The position numbers were made by a program, and so were the translations under genes. From the NCBI GenBank assembly GCA_036494465.1, contig DASXOJ010000271.1, positions 1 through 64,000 on the forward strand: a DNA stretch of 64,000 bases, written 5' to 3'. The notes under the pieces were generated by a model that did no database searches, was not told where the DNA came from, and was given only the letters and a program-made list of their open reading frames with translations. Below, in pieces: positions 15,658 to 24,307 of the stretch (position 1 is its first letter; each line of letters begins with the position of its first letter). This stretch comes from CAJCJE01 sp036494465 (GTDB lineage: Bacteria; Actinomycetota; Actinomycetes; Mycobacteriales; Pseudonocardiaceae).

Positions 15658-18599
15658 TACTCCCATCGGTGTGCATCCAGTCGCTCCCGCACCTGGTGGA
15701 TCAGCTCGGTGACGAGGTCGTCGTCGAGCACGGCCGGGTCGTGGGTGAACCGCAGCCGCGCGCCATCGGTGACGAACAGCTCGACCACGAACTCTGTGCG
15801 CGTCCAAGGAATTTCGTGTTGCCGCCCGATCCGGGTGTCGCAACCGGACAGTCGAAGTGCAGGCGCCGGCGAGTCCTGCACGGCGACGATCACCTGGTAG
15901 AGCGGGTGCCGCGCGCTCCGCGCCGGTTTGCTCAGCCGGACCACCTCGGCGAAGGACACGTCGCTGTTCGCGAGCGCGTCGCGCACCGCCAGCTTTGGGT
16001 CGGCACCGACCCGGACGCAGACCGTGTCGATGAGGCAGCCGATCGGCCGCTGGAGTTCCTCGGTGCCGCGCCGGTTGACCGGCACGCCCACCCCGAAGTC
16101 CGACCGACCGGTGCAGGCCGTCACTGCCTCGGACACCGCCGCGAGCAGCACCGCGAGCCTGCTGGTTTCCTTTGCCCGCGCGGATTCGTCGATCCCGGCC
16201 AGCGCGACCGGGTGCTCGACGACGCGCGGCAGTTCGCCTGCCCGGCCGGGCGCTGGCCAGTTCATCGCGGGCAGGCCGCGCAGGGCGTTCGCCCAGTAGG
16301 AGCGTTGCGCGTCCAGGTCGGCGGCTTCGGCGAGGCCGGTCAGCATGTCGAAGGTGGCGGTAGGGCCGGGCACCGGTTGCGGGAAACCGGGTTCGGAGTT
16401 CGCGCACCGGGCCGCGTAGGCGAGGCCGAGATCGGCGGTGAGCAGGTGTTGCGACCAGCCATCGAAGGCGATGTGGTGCACCGCGATCCCGAATCGGGAC
16501 GTTTCGTTCTCCTGCGCCAGCACCGCGCGCCAGACCAGCCCCTTGGCCAGGTCGAACGGTGTGTACAGTGCGGCATCGAGATCGGCCTGCCCGCCGGTGA
16601 TCTCGACGAACTCGGCAGGCGTGTCCGACGCGACCAGCAGCGTCCGTTCCCCCGATGTGTACCGCGCGCTCAGGTAACCGTGCCTGCGGTGCACGTCCTG
16701 CACGGCGGCGCGCAGCGCGTCGACCTGGGGCGTGCCGTCGAGGACCCAGTTCTGCACGCAGAAGTTCGCGGTGTCGTCGCCGGAGATCAGGTGCGACAAC
16801 AGGAACGAGTGCTGCGATGCGGTCAGCGGTGTACCGGACCCGCTCGTGCCGCTGGCGCGGGGCGCGCTCCGCCCGGCCAGCCACTGCGCCAGGTCACGCA
16901 CGGTCGGCGCGCGCAACAGTGCGGACACCGGGATGTAGCGGTCCAGCCGGGTGCTCAGCCGCGCACACAGTCGAACCGCGTCCAGCGAGGTCGCGCCGAG
17001 CGCGAACAGCGACGCCGACGGATCGATCGACGCCTGCCCGAGCAGGCTCCCGGCCTCGGCCGCGACGATCTCGTCGACCGTTCCGCCCGCCGCCACCACG
17101 AGCGTCGCCCGCGACAACCGTGCTTCGTGCGCGCGCAGCAATGCCGATTTGTCGACTTTTCCGTTGCTGGACAACGGGAACTCGGTGACCGCGATGACGT
17201 GGTCCGGGACCGAATAGGCGGGCAGCGCGGCACGGAGCGCTGCGCGCAGCGCCTCCTCGTCCTCGCTGATGTGGAACAGCGCCAGCGCGGTGACGTTGCC
17301 GTTGTCGTCGCGCACCGGCACGACCGCCGCCCGCCGGACACCGGCGACGCCCTCGGCGACCTGTTCGACGCCTGCCGGTTCGATCCGGTGCCCGCGCACC
17401 TTCACCTGCCGGTCCATCCGGCCGTGGAAGCGCAGGATGCCGTCCGGCCCGACGCTGGCGAGGTCGCCGGTCCGGTACAGCCGGGTCGGTTGCCCGTCGA
17501 CCGGAAGGACCACGAACTTCGTCGCGGTCAGCTCGTCGTCGCCGAGGTAACCGATGGCGAGACCGTCACCGGCGATGCACAACTCGCCCGTTTCGCCGTC
17601 GGCGCACTGGCGGCCGTCGAGCATGATCACGTTCCGGGTTCTCGCCACCGTGACGCCGATCGGCACATCGCCATCGACGTCGCAGGGCCGCACCCGGTGC
17701 GTCGAGGAGATCACCGTGCTCTCGACCGGACCGTAGGAGTTGACCAGCGGCAGGTCGGGCAGCGCGGCCAGGAACTCGCCTGCATGTTTGCCGGAAAGCT
17801 TCTCGCCGCCGGTGTACACCACCCGCAACCCGGCGAACGCCCGCACGTCCTCCTCGACGATCAGGTGGAACAGCGCGGTGCTGAGCAGCAACGTGTTCAC
17901 CCCGTGCCGGTGCACCAACTCGCGTAGCGCGACCGGGGTCAGCGGGCGTTCGCGGAGCAGTACGCAGGTGCCGCCGTTGACCAGCGGACCCCACAGTTCC
18001 CACGCGAACGCGTCCCACGGCAACGCGGACACCTGCGCCATCACGGTCGTCTCGTCGAACCGGCCGAACGTGCACGGGTCGAACAGCCGCGTGGTACCGG
18101 AATGCGGCGAGAGCACCGGTTTGGGCGCGCCGGTACTGCCCGACGTGAAGAAGATCATCGCGCCGCGCCCGTCCTGCGGCGCGATCGCGGGTGGGGAGGC
18201 GTCGACGTCCGCGTCCAGGGCGCCGTCCTCGGCGATGGTGACCAGCCGTCCCGAGAACGCCGCGCTGGGATCATTCGCGATCGCGAGCTGGCCATCGAGC
18301 AGTTCGGCGATCTGCCGCAACCGTTCCGGTGGCCACGCCACGTCGAGCGCGGCGTACGCGGCACCGCAGCGCAGCACGGCCAGCACGGCGATCACCAGTT
18401 CGGTCGATGGCGGCAGCAGCAGCGCAACCACCCGGCCCGGGCCGACGCCCAGTGCGCGCAGTGTCTTCTCGGCGGTGGCCGAGAGCCGGTCGAGTTCGGC
18501 GTAGCTGGTCGACCGGTCACCGTCGACGAGCGCGACGGCATCCGGATTTTCCTTGACCCTGGCGAGGAAACGTTCGTGAATCAGATCGGTGTCGTGCAC
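15657..18599 (-). CDS. NRPS module protein, A-PCP-C, predicted leucine-type adenylation
   Basis: 980 residues, GTG at 18599 with AAGAGG six bases upstream. Domain order is adenylation (about residues 1-500: FFTSGSTGAPKP, NSYGPVES, LYRTGDL, GRMDRQVKVRGHRIE, SNGKVDKSALL), carrier (about 525-600, LGATSLDAV with the phosphopantetheine Ser), and a C-terminal condensation domain (about 615-980, intact HHIAFDGWS). By-eye alignment to GrsA gives D-A-W-L-Y-G-S-V-I-K, which differs at two places from a leucine code I remember (D-A-W-L-Y-G-A-V-M-K). An adenylation-first, condensation-last protein hands its aminoacyl unit to an acceptor in trans. This suits either a partner NRPS or a small soluble nucleophile. 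It has no thioesterase. Substrate assignment is moderate at best. Confidence 0.93.
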   Translation of the reverse strand: MHDTDLIHERFLARVKENPDAVALVDGDRSTSYAELDRLSATAEKTLRALGVGPGRVVALLLPPSTELVIAVLAVLRCGAAYAALDVAWPPERLRQIAELLDGQLAIANDPSAAFSGRLVTIAEDGALDADVDASPPAIAPQDGRGAMIFFTSGSTGAPKPVLSPHSGTTRLFDPCTFGRFDETTVMAQVSALPWDAFAWELWGPLVNGGTCVLLRERPLTPVALRELVHRHGVNTLLLSTALFHLIVEEDVRAFAGLRVVYTGGEKLSGKHAGEFLAALPDLPLVNSYGPVESTVISSTHRVRPCDVDGDVPIGVTVARTRNVIMLDGRQCADGETGELCIAGDGLAIGYLGDDELTATKFVVLPVDGQPTRLYRTGDLASVGPDGILRFHGRMDRQVKVRGHRIEPAGVEQVAEGVAGVRRAAVVPVRDDNGNVTALALFHISEDEEALRAALRAALPAYSVPDHVIAVTEFPLSSNGKVDKSALLRAHEARLSRATLVVAAGGTVDEIVAAEAGSLLGQASIDPSASLFALGATSLDAVRLCARLSTRLDRYIPVSALLRAPTVRDLAQWLAGRSAPRASGTSGSGTPLTASQHSFLLSHLISGDDTANFCVQNWVLDGTPQVDALRAAVQDVHRRHGYLSARYTSGERTLLVASDTPAEFVEITGGQADLDAALYTPFDLAKGLVWRAVLAQENETSRFGIAVHHIAFDGWSQHLLTADLGLAYAARCANSEPGFPQPVPGPTATFDMLTGLAEAADLDAQRSYWANALRGLPAMNWPAPGRAGELPRVVEHPVALAGIDESARAKETSRLAVLLAAVSEAVTACTGRSDFGVGVPVNRRGTEELQRPIGCLIDTVCVRVGADPKLAVRDALANSDVSFAEVVRLSKPARSARHPLYQVIVAVQDSPAPALRLSGCDTRIGRQHEIPWTRTEFVVELFVTDGARLRFTHDPAVLDDDLVTELIHQVRERLDAHRWE

Positions 18600-18619
18600 C
18601 GTCGGCCTCTTTTCTCGCA

Positions 18620-19615
18620 CTAGCTCTCGGAAAGCCTGCCGACCATGCCGGTCCACATGTTGGCGCAGTCGCGGGCCACTTCGGAGATCGAGTCCTTGCA
18701 GTGCGGCGGCAGGCTGTCCGCGATCGCGATCCACTGTTCGAGAATGGGCAGGTGCGCGTCGAACAGGCGCAGCAGCGTCCGGCCGTTCTGGGTCAGCCGC
18801 AGCGACGGGTCGTTGCGCAGCTGGTGCAGGATCGTCGCGTGGTCCACCTGCGGCTCGACGGCCTTCCTGGGCCGGTGCGCCGTTTTCTGCTCCGGCACCG
18901 CGAGGACGCCGTCCTTGCGCAGTTGGTCGCGGATGTCCTGGACGGTCGTCGGCGACAGCCCGGCGACGTTCGCGACCTGGCGCAGGGAGGCGGTCGGGTT
19001 CCTGCGCAGGAACTCGCCTGCCGCGCGGCGCCGTTCCAGGATGTTGTTCGGCCGCGTCCGGCCGTCCCGGCCGACCCGCGAGCTCAGCACCGGCACGTCG
19101 TCGGCGGAGTTGGCCCTGATGCCGCCGACCGTCTTGGGCGAGAGTGCGGTGACCGACGCGATCATCCGGTCGGACCACTCCGGGTGCGAGATCATGATGC
19201 GCAGCGCGGCATTGCGCCTGTCCGGAGTGGACAGTGGGAGTCCGTGTGCCGCGTTGGCGAGCACCGCGAGCACGAACGCCTCCTCGGCGCTGCCGTCGAA
19301 CAGGCAGGTCGCGATCTCACGCGCGCCGCGTTGCCGGGCCGCGCGCAGCCGGTGGTGCCCGTCGATCACGTGCCTGGTCGCGGCGCGCACGATGATCGGC
19401 GGCGCCGCCGCGCCGGACTCGGCCAGCGTCTGCACGTGGTCGCTGTTCTCCCCGCGCAGCCGGGGCGAGTCGCCGGTGACCAGGTCCTCGATCGCCACCA
19501 CGACGATCGACAGCTCGCCACGCTGGTAATCGCGCCACCAGGCGGCGGGCGGGTGGTCACCTCGTGCTGGTTCCGGCGTTCGGTCGAGTACTTCGGCAGT
19601 GGACTGATTCGTCAT
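18620..19615 (-). CDS. StrR/NovG-type ParB-like pathway activator
   Basis: 331 residues, ATG at 19615. The N-terminal ParB-like domain carries GDSPRLRGENSDHVQTLAES, PPIIVRAATRHVIDGHHRLRAA and FVLAVLANAAHGLPLS, the series seen in StrR and NovG. A central helix-turn-helix follows (HPEWSDRMIASVTALSPKTV), and a second HTH-like part lies at ASLRQVANVAGLSPTTVQDI. StrR-type proteins bind inverted repeats and activate antibiotic genes. The gene lies 20 bases upstream of the A-PCP-C NRPS and 27 bases downstream of the operon's first gene, so it is co-transcribed with its presumed targets. I did not find a convincing StrR-type inverted repeat in the window. Confidence 0.9.
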   Translation of the reverse strand: MTNQSTAEVLDRTPEPARGDHPPAAWWRDYQRGELSIVVVAIEDLVTGDSPRLRGENSDHVQTLAESGAAAPPIIVRAATRHVIDGHHRLRAARQRGAREIATCLFDGSAEEAFVLAVLANAAHGLPLSTPDRRNAALRIMISHPEWSDRMIASVTALSPKTVGGIRANSADDVPVLSSRVGRDGRTRPNNILERRRAAGEFLRRNPTASLRQVANVAGLSPTTVQDIRDQLRKDGVLAVPEQKTAHRPRKAVEPQVDHATILHQLRNDPSLRLTQNGRTLLRLFDAHLPILEQWIAIADSLPPHCKDSISEVARDCANMWTGMVGRLSES

Positions 19616-19642
19616 GACTGGACCCCCTGTCCGTCGTGCTGA

Positions 19643-20371
19643 TCAGTGGCGTGCGGTGATCGGGCTTTCGGTGTCGAGTCGGTGGATGGCACGGGCCAGC
19701 GCGACATCCGGCGCGGCGGTGTCGGAGAGGTCGACCAGCAGAACGTCGTCGGGCCGGGTGCGACCGGGATGCTCGCCCGCGAGCACCTGGCGCAGCTCCG
19801 CCTCCCGGTACTCCTCGGCGATCCCGTTGGCCAGGTCGTGAACCAGGTCGCGACCGCTCGCGTTCACCACGACCGCGCCCATCGGCGCGTGCACGCCAGG
19901 CAGTGCGGGCAGTTCGTCCATGACCACGACCAGGCTCGCCCCGAACACCGCGTCCGCCGTGCTGGGCGTGATCGACAGGTCGACGCCGGCCGCCGCGAAC
20001 TCCGCCGCCAGCCCGGCGTCCGCGACCGAATAGATGGCCAACTGGCTGAGGCCGGGCAGACACCGTGCCAACGTCCCGCACAACAGGCGCGCGGCCGGGC
20101 TGGAACCCAGCACCGCCGCGGTGATCACGGTCGGCACCAGCAGCGCGCGTGCGGCGAGCACGGTCAGCACCGCGTACCGGCAGGCCCGCAGGTCCGCCGC
20201 CGCGAACGACGCGACAGCATCGCCGTCAGGATTCCTGAGCAGAGCGAGCTCGCCGGACTGGTCGACCGTCCAGTGCTGGTCCGGTTCGGCGGTCAGCAAC
20301 TCGGCCGGATCCAGCTCGCGCAGGGCGCGAGCCACATCCTCGTGGCTGAGCCGGCGACAATCCCCGCCCAT
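19643..20371 (-). CDS. Short ornithine-cyclodeaminase/mu-crystallin-like protein
   Basis: 242 residues, ATG at 20371 with GAGGGAG seven bases upstream; first gene of the operon. RRLSHEDVARAL matches the usual opening of the ornithine cyclodeaminase/mu-crystallin family. RYAVLTVLAARALLVP and the following Rossmann-like AAVLGSSPAARLLCGTLARCL, IYSVADAGLAAEFAAAG and ADAVFGASLVVVMDE follow the family order. It is about 100 residues shorter than typical members. The N-terminal substrate/dimer domain is cut down, and the glycine-rich loop reads LGSSPAA instead of GxGxxA, so NAD binding and catalysis are doubtful. It may be a repurposed sensor or precursor enzyme. Homology is judged by pattern and is moderate. 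Confidence 0.65.
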   Translation of the reverse strand: MGGDCRRLSHEDVARALRELDPAELLTAEPDQHWTVDQSGELALLRNPDGDAVASFAAADLRACRYAVLTVLAARALLVPTVITAAVLGSSPAARLLCGTLARCLPGLSQLAIYSVADAGLAAEFAAAGVDLSITPSTADAVFGASLVVVMDELPALPGVHAPMGAVVVNASGRDLVHDLANGIAEEYREAELRQVLAGEHPGRTRPDDVLLVDLSDTAAPDVALARAIHRLDTESPITARH

Positions 20372-20403
20372 CGGCGTACTCCCTCGGTGCCCGTTCCATG
20401 CCC

Positions 20404-20432
20404 GCTCGATGCGAACTCGATCCACGCTCGAT
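20404..20432 (-). promoter_or_regulatory. Triple SARP-type heptamer repeat upstream of the minus-strand operon
   Basis: On the minus strand, ATCGAGC, ATCGAGT and ATCGAGC stand at 20432-20426, 20421-20415 and 20410-20404, each separated by 4 bases, an exact 11-bp pitch. TCGAGnn direct repeats at 11 bp are the textbook SARP binding pattern. They end 33 bases before the first start codon of the operon at 20371. A convincing -10 hexamer is not obvious (CATGGA is a weak candidate). Either the short SARP (14884-15657) or the AfsR-like SARP (20740-23829) could bind here. Confidence 0.75.
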
Positions 20433-20609
20433 CCGGGTCTGACACCGTCATGGTCACGAATCCGGCTTCTGCTTCGCTTCCGATTGCCTTCTGATCGGGG
20501 GAAGCTGGACGAGTAGTCGATGAGAAGCACAGTCCGGTCGACTGATGTCACCAACCGGACGGCACAGCAACTCACCGGCCGCAAAACTGGGGACTGGGGA
20601 AGGACGATC

Positions 20610-20678
20610 ATGTCGAACAGCTACGGACTGAAGACAGCGAGTCGTACCGCACTGGGGCAGGACGACACGCACTGGTGA
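20610..20678 (+). CDS. 22-codon ORF with strong RBS and its own terminator, possible peptide precursor
   Basis: ATG at 20610 is preceded by GGGGAAGGACGATC, giving AAGGA at good spacing. The 22-residue product begins MSNSYGLKTASRT, continues ALG, and ends in QDDTHW. TGA is at 20676, and 18 bases later comes a perfect 12-bp hairpin with a T-rich tail. It is divergent from the biosynthetic operon and convergent with the AfsR-like gene. It has no hydrophobic segment, no Cys, and a C-terminal Trp. An in-frame ATG at 20520 would give 52 residues but has a poor ribosome-binding site. I know no family that fits; a RiPP-type precursor, signal peptide or regulatory peptide are all possible. Confidence 0.45.
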   Translation: MSNSYGLKTASRTALGQDDTHW

Positions 20679-20696
20679 TCGACCGGGGAACAGGAC

Positions 20697-20740
20697 GAGG
20701 GGCCGGTGCGCGCACACCGGCCCCTCGTTCGTTTCTTGTT
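20697..20740 (+). terminator. Rho-independent terminator after the 22-codon ORF
   Basis: GAGGGGCCGGTG at 20697-20708 pairs perfectly with CACCGGCCCCTC at 20715-20726 across a 6-base loop. A T-rich tract (GTTCGTTTCTTGTT) follows at 20727-20740. The T-tract is only on the plus side, so it chiefly terminates the short plus-strand transcript. The hairpin could also help end the AfsR-like gene from the other direction. Confidence 0.85.
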
Positions 20741-23700
20741 CAGCTCAGCGTTGTCGCCAGCTCACGCAATTCACCCAGCAGCGCGCTCGACTCGTCGGTC
20801 GCCAGCGCACCCAGCAACTCGATCGCCGCGCGGATCTCCTCGGCCGCCGAGGCCGGATCGCCGGATTTCGCCTCGGCCAGTAGCTTGCGCGCCCGCGCGT
20901 GCCACACCACCGAACCGAGCATCTCGAACAACGCCCTGGCCGCTTCCAGATGCGCGGCGGCCAAGCCGGGTTCGCCCGCGGCCAAGGCGATCTCGCCGAG
21001 CGCGTAACGGGATCTGGCCTCGATCAGCCGCTCGCCGACCCGCCGGGACAGCTCGGCGGCGTGCGAGAGCGAGGTCGTCGCCGCGTCCAGCCTGCCCTCG
21101 CGGTGCCGCACCACGCCGAGCCCGTACATCGCGTACGCCTCGCCGATCTTGTCGCCGCTGTCCCGCACGATGCGCAGCACCCGGTGCAGTGCCTCGCGGG
21201 CCGCGTCGAACTCCTCGGTGACCACGTAGAGCTGGGAGAAGCGCTGCATCACCTGCGCCTCCAACCGCAGGCACTGCTCGTCGTAGCAGATCTTCAGCGC
21301 CTGCTCCAGCAGTGACCGAGCGGTCTCGATGTCGCCGTCGGCCAGCCAGAAACCCGCCTGGCTGCGCAGGATGTGCGCGGCGCCCGCCCGGTCGCCCACC
21401 TCGCGCATGGTCTCCAGCGCGCTGCTGTACTTGATCATCATCTCGGTGGTGTTGCCGCGCAGCTCGTCGATGTGCGCCGCGTTGCGCAACACCAGTGCCT
21501 GCCCGTGCACGTTGCCCTCGCTCTCGAACAGCGTCAATGCGCTGCGGAAGCACTCGTCCGCCTGGTCCAGCCGCATCTGGAAGATGTGCAGGGTGCCCAG
21601 GGAGTAGTCCATCGCCGCGAGGCCGGTCCGGTTGTCCGCGCGCAGCGCCGCGTCCCTGGCCAGCCGCGTGCTCTGTGACCAGTCGTCGAAATAACCCTTG
21701 GCCTCGAACAAGGTCACCGAGGTGAGGGCGAGGTCCCAGCACAGCTCGTCCAGCCCGAGTTCGGCTGCCTGCCGGATCGCCGCGACCAGTGCGGGCCGCT
21801 CGCCGTCCCACCGGCTCAACGGTCGCAGGTCGACCGCGGCCAGCTCGTCCTCGGTCAGGCTCCAGGTCGGGGCCTTGCCGTGCACGATGGTGTAGTCGCC
21901 GCCGTAGTCCAGCCGGTGTGCCGCGCTGACCATGCCCAGCCAGCCACCCAGCGCCCGCGCGAGCGCCGCGTCCCGCTCCGCCACCGGCTCGGTGGCCAGC
22001 GCCCGCTCGCGCGCGTAGAGCCGGACCAGATCGTGGTAGCGGTAGTGCGGCATGACCGTGTCCGGATCGTCGACCGTGTCCAGCACCCGCGCGTCGACCA
22101 GGCTGTCGATGGTCTGCTCCGCGGTCCGCAGATCCGTGTCGAGCAGCGCCGCCGCCAGCCAGGCAGGCCAGCTCGGCGCCTGGATCAACGCCAGCAACCG
22201 GAACAGGCGCTGCTCCCTTGTTGTCAGGCCCTCGTAGGTCAGGCCGATGCTGGAGCGCAGCTCCAGGCTGCGATAGGTCAGCTCGTCCAACCGCGAGCGC
22301 TCCACACCCAGCCGATGCACCAGAGCGTCCAGCCGCCAGCTCGCCCGGGACGCCAGCCGGGCACCCGCGATCCGCAGCGCCAGCGGCAGCCCGTCGCAGA
22401 GCCGGGCGAGCTCGTCCGCCGCCGTGCTCTCCTCGCGCACCCGTTCCGGGCCGATCATCTTCGCCAGCAGGTCGCGTGCCGCGGTCCGGTCGAACACGTC
22501 GACGTCGACCCAGCGCGCGCCAACCAGGCGGCTGAGCCTGCTGCGGCTGGTGGTGATCACCGCGCAGGACGCGCTGCCCGGCAACAGCGGCAGCACCTGG
22601 GCCTCGTCGACGACGCCGTCGAGCACGACCAGGATCCGCCGGTCGGCCAGCATGCTCCGATACAGCTCCGCGCGCTCGCCTGCGTCCTCCGGGATGGACC
22701 TGCTCGGCACGCTCAACGCGCGGAGAAATCGGCCAAGCAGCACAGAAGTGACGTCGTCGCCATCGGTCGCTGCGATGTCCGCGTAGAGGTGACCGTCGGG
22801 AAAGGACGTGCTCAGCTCGTGCGCGACCCGGATCGCCAGCACCGACTTGCCGACCCCGCCCTTGCCCGAGATCGCCACGATCGGCATGGCATAGCTGTGC
22901 GTTCGCTGGGAGGGATCGGTGAGATAGCTGGTGATCACGGCCAGCTGGCCCGCCCGGCCGGTGAAGTCCGCGATGCTCGCGGGCAACTGGCGGGGCGTGA
23001 CGAACATGTCGAACTCCGGCCGCACCGGTGCGGTCTCGGCCGCCGGGGCAACCGGCGCGGCCGGGGCAGCGCGCGCGGGCAGATCCAGTTCGGCGGCCCG
23101 GTTCAGGATCGACCGTTCGAGCTCCGCAAGTTCCGGTCCGGGCTCGACACCGATCTCGTCGATCAGGATCGCCCTGGCCCGCCGGTACACCTCCAGCGCC
23201 TCGGCCTGCCGCCCGGACCGGTACAACGCGAGCATCAGAAAGCCGTGCAGTCGTTCGCGCAGCGGGTATTCGCTGATCAACTGCGGCAGTTCCGCGCCGA
23301 CCTCCCGGTGCTGACCGAGCATCAGGCGCAGCCGGATCCGCTCCTCGATCGCGTTGAGCCGTCTGCTGTCCAACGCGGTCGCGCCGCGACGCACCAGCTC
23401 GCTGGACAGTCCGGCGAGCGCGGGTCCGCGCCACAACGTCAACGCGGTCCGTAACGTTTCCTCGGCTCCCGACACATCGCCGGCCGAGCTACGCTCGTCC
23501 GCCCGGTTGAGGAGTTCGCCGAACACCAGGCTGTCCACGTCGGCCGAACCGAGCGCGAGCTGGTACCCGGGCGGGGCGGTCCTGATCGCCGTCGGCCTGC
23601 CCGCGGTGGCGAATTGCCTGCGTAGCGCGGAAATCGACACCTGGATCTGCCCGCGCGCCGTCGGCGGCGGGGCGTCCTGCCAGATCGCGTCGGTCAGTGC

Positions 23701-23829
23701 CTCGACCGACGTCACCCGATTGGCGTTGAGGCCGAGCATGGCGAGCACAGTGCGCTGGCGCGGACCGCCGAGATCGAGTGCGTTGTCCTGCCAGACGAGT
23801 TCTACTGGGCCGAGTAGCCGAAGCAGCAA
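20740..23829 (-). CDS. AfsR-like large SARP regulator (SARP-BTAD, NB-ARC ATPase, TPR)
   Basis: 1029 residues from TTG at 23829 (GGGGG tract 7 bases upstream). There is no ATG or GTG near the domain start, and a TTG at 23859 would add ten residues. Residues 1-90 form the SARP winged helix (LRLLGPVELVW, PRQRTVLAMLGLNANR, ISALRRQFA, PPGYQLAL). BTAD follows to about 250 (YPLRERLHGFLMLALYRSGRQAEAL, IGVEPGPELAELER). From about 300 lies an NB-ARC ATPase (ISGKGGVGKSVLA Walker A, ILVVLDGV Walker B, DGLPLALRIAGARL). The C-terminal 350 residues are TPR-like repeats (ALTLFESEGNVHGQALVLRN, SHAAELSRRVGERLIEARS). AfsR-type proteins integrate signals to activate antibiotic genes. Position beside the cluster suggests cluster control. 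Confidence 0.95.
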   Translation of the reverse strand: MLLRLLGPVELVWQDNALDLGGPRQRTVLAMLGLNANRVTSVEALTDAIWQDAPPPTARGQIQVSISALRRQFATAGRPTAIRTAPPGYQLALGSADVDSLVFGELLNRADERSSAGDVSGAEETLRTALTLWRGPALAGLSSELVRRGATALDSRRLNAIEERIRLRLMLGQHREVGAELPQLISEYPLRERLHGFLMLALYRSGRQAEALEVYRRARAILIDEIGVEPGPELAELERSILNRAAELDLPARAAPAAPVAPAAETAPVRPEFDMFVTPRQLPASIADFTGRAGQLAVITSYLTDPSQRTHSYAMPIVAISGKGGVGKSVLAIRVAHELSTSFPDGHLYADIAATDGDDVTSVLLGRFLRALSVPSRSIPEDAGERAELYRSMLADRRILVVLDGVVDEAQVLPLLPGSASCAVITTSRSRLSRLVGARWVDVDVFDRTAARDLLAKMIGPERVREESTAADELARLCDGLPLALRIAGARLASRASWRLDALVHRLGVERSRLDELTYRSLELRSSIGLTYEGLTTREQRLFRLLALIQAPSWPAWLAAALLDTDLRTAEQTIDSLVDARVLDTVDDPDTVMPHYRYHDLVRLYARERALATEPVAERDAALARALGGWLGMVSAAHRLDYGGDYTIVHGKAPTWSLTEDELAAVDLRPLSRWDGERPALVAAIRQAAELGLDELCWDLALTSVTLFEAKGYFDDWSQSTRLARDAALRADNRTGLAAMDYSLGTLHIFQMRLDQADECFRSALTLFESEGNVHGQALVLRNAAHIDELRGNTTEMMIKYSSALETMREVGDRAGAAHILRSQAGFWLADGDIETARSLLEQALKICYDEQCLRLEAQVMQRFSQLYVVTEEFDAAREALHRVLRIVRDSGDKIGEAYAMYGLGVVRHREGRLDAATTSLSHAAELSRRVGERLIEARSRYALGEIALAAGEPGLAAAHLEAARALFEMLGSVVWHARARKLLAEAKSGDPASAAEEIRAAIELLGALATDESSALLGELRELATTLS

Positions 23830-24307
23830 GGTGTGACCCCCTTTTCCCAGCTCCCCCAAAAACAGCTAGGTTACCTCTCTGCCCTGATCGGACTCGCTGG
23901 TGACAGCACCCGATCACGGCAATGATCAAGCCCGCGCCGAAACAGAGATCGGCATCGGACATCCACAAGGGAAACCCGTCCTGCCGATCCCGCCGCCGAT
24001 CGGCGTCTGGACCTGATCTTCGCGCTGGCAGTGACTATTCACTGCCTTTCGGCCCCCAATGCCGAGAATTCGCCGGTTGGTAGTTCAGTTTTTGTTCGCG
24101 TCGTCGTCCATCCCCAGTCGGACGCGTACTACCCGCACCTGGCATCGCTGCAAACGAATTTTCGTCCGTTTCGTCAGCGTTCAAGAGTCTGCCAGTAAAG
24201 TCACCGCCGGTCAACGGCCCGACTCACACAATGGAACCCCCGATACTGACTCGCGGCAAGCGGTTTTCCCCGTGCGATAGCCTCGGGCCCGTGCGAGTTG
24301 ATGTGCG
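23830..24307. other. 478-base intergenic region upstream of leuS
   Basis: This divergent spacer separates the AfsR-like gene (minus) from leuS (plus). It should hold both promoters, and it is AT-richer than the flanking genes. I looked for a T-box leader because leuS follows, but saw no AGGGTGGNACCGCG-like antiterminator. No convincing -35/-10 pair, small ORF with a ribosome-binding site, or long inverted repeat was seen. The leuS start has no clear Shine-Dalgarno sequence. Confidence 0.6.

Noticed and set aside
20520..20678. 52-codon version of the small plus-strand ORF
   Set aside because: The frame is open, but the ATG at 20520 lacks a good ribosome-binding site, whereas the ATG at 20610 has one; the shorter form is preferred.
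23830..24307. T-box riboswitch upstream of leuS
   Set aside because: No AGGGTGGNACCGCG-like antiterminator and no specifier-loop layout could be found in the leader.
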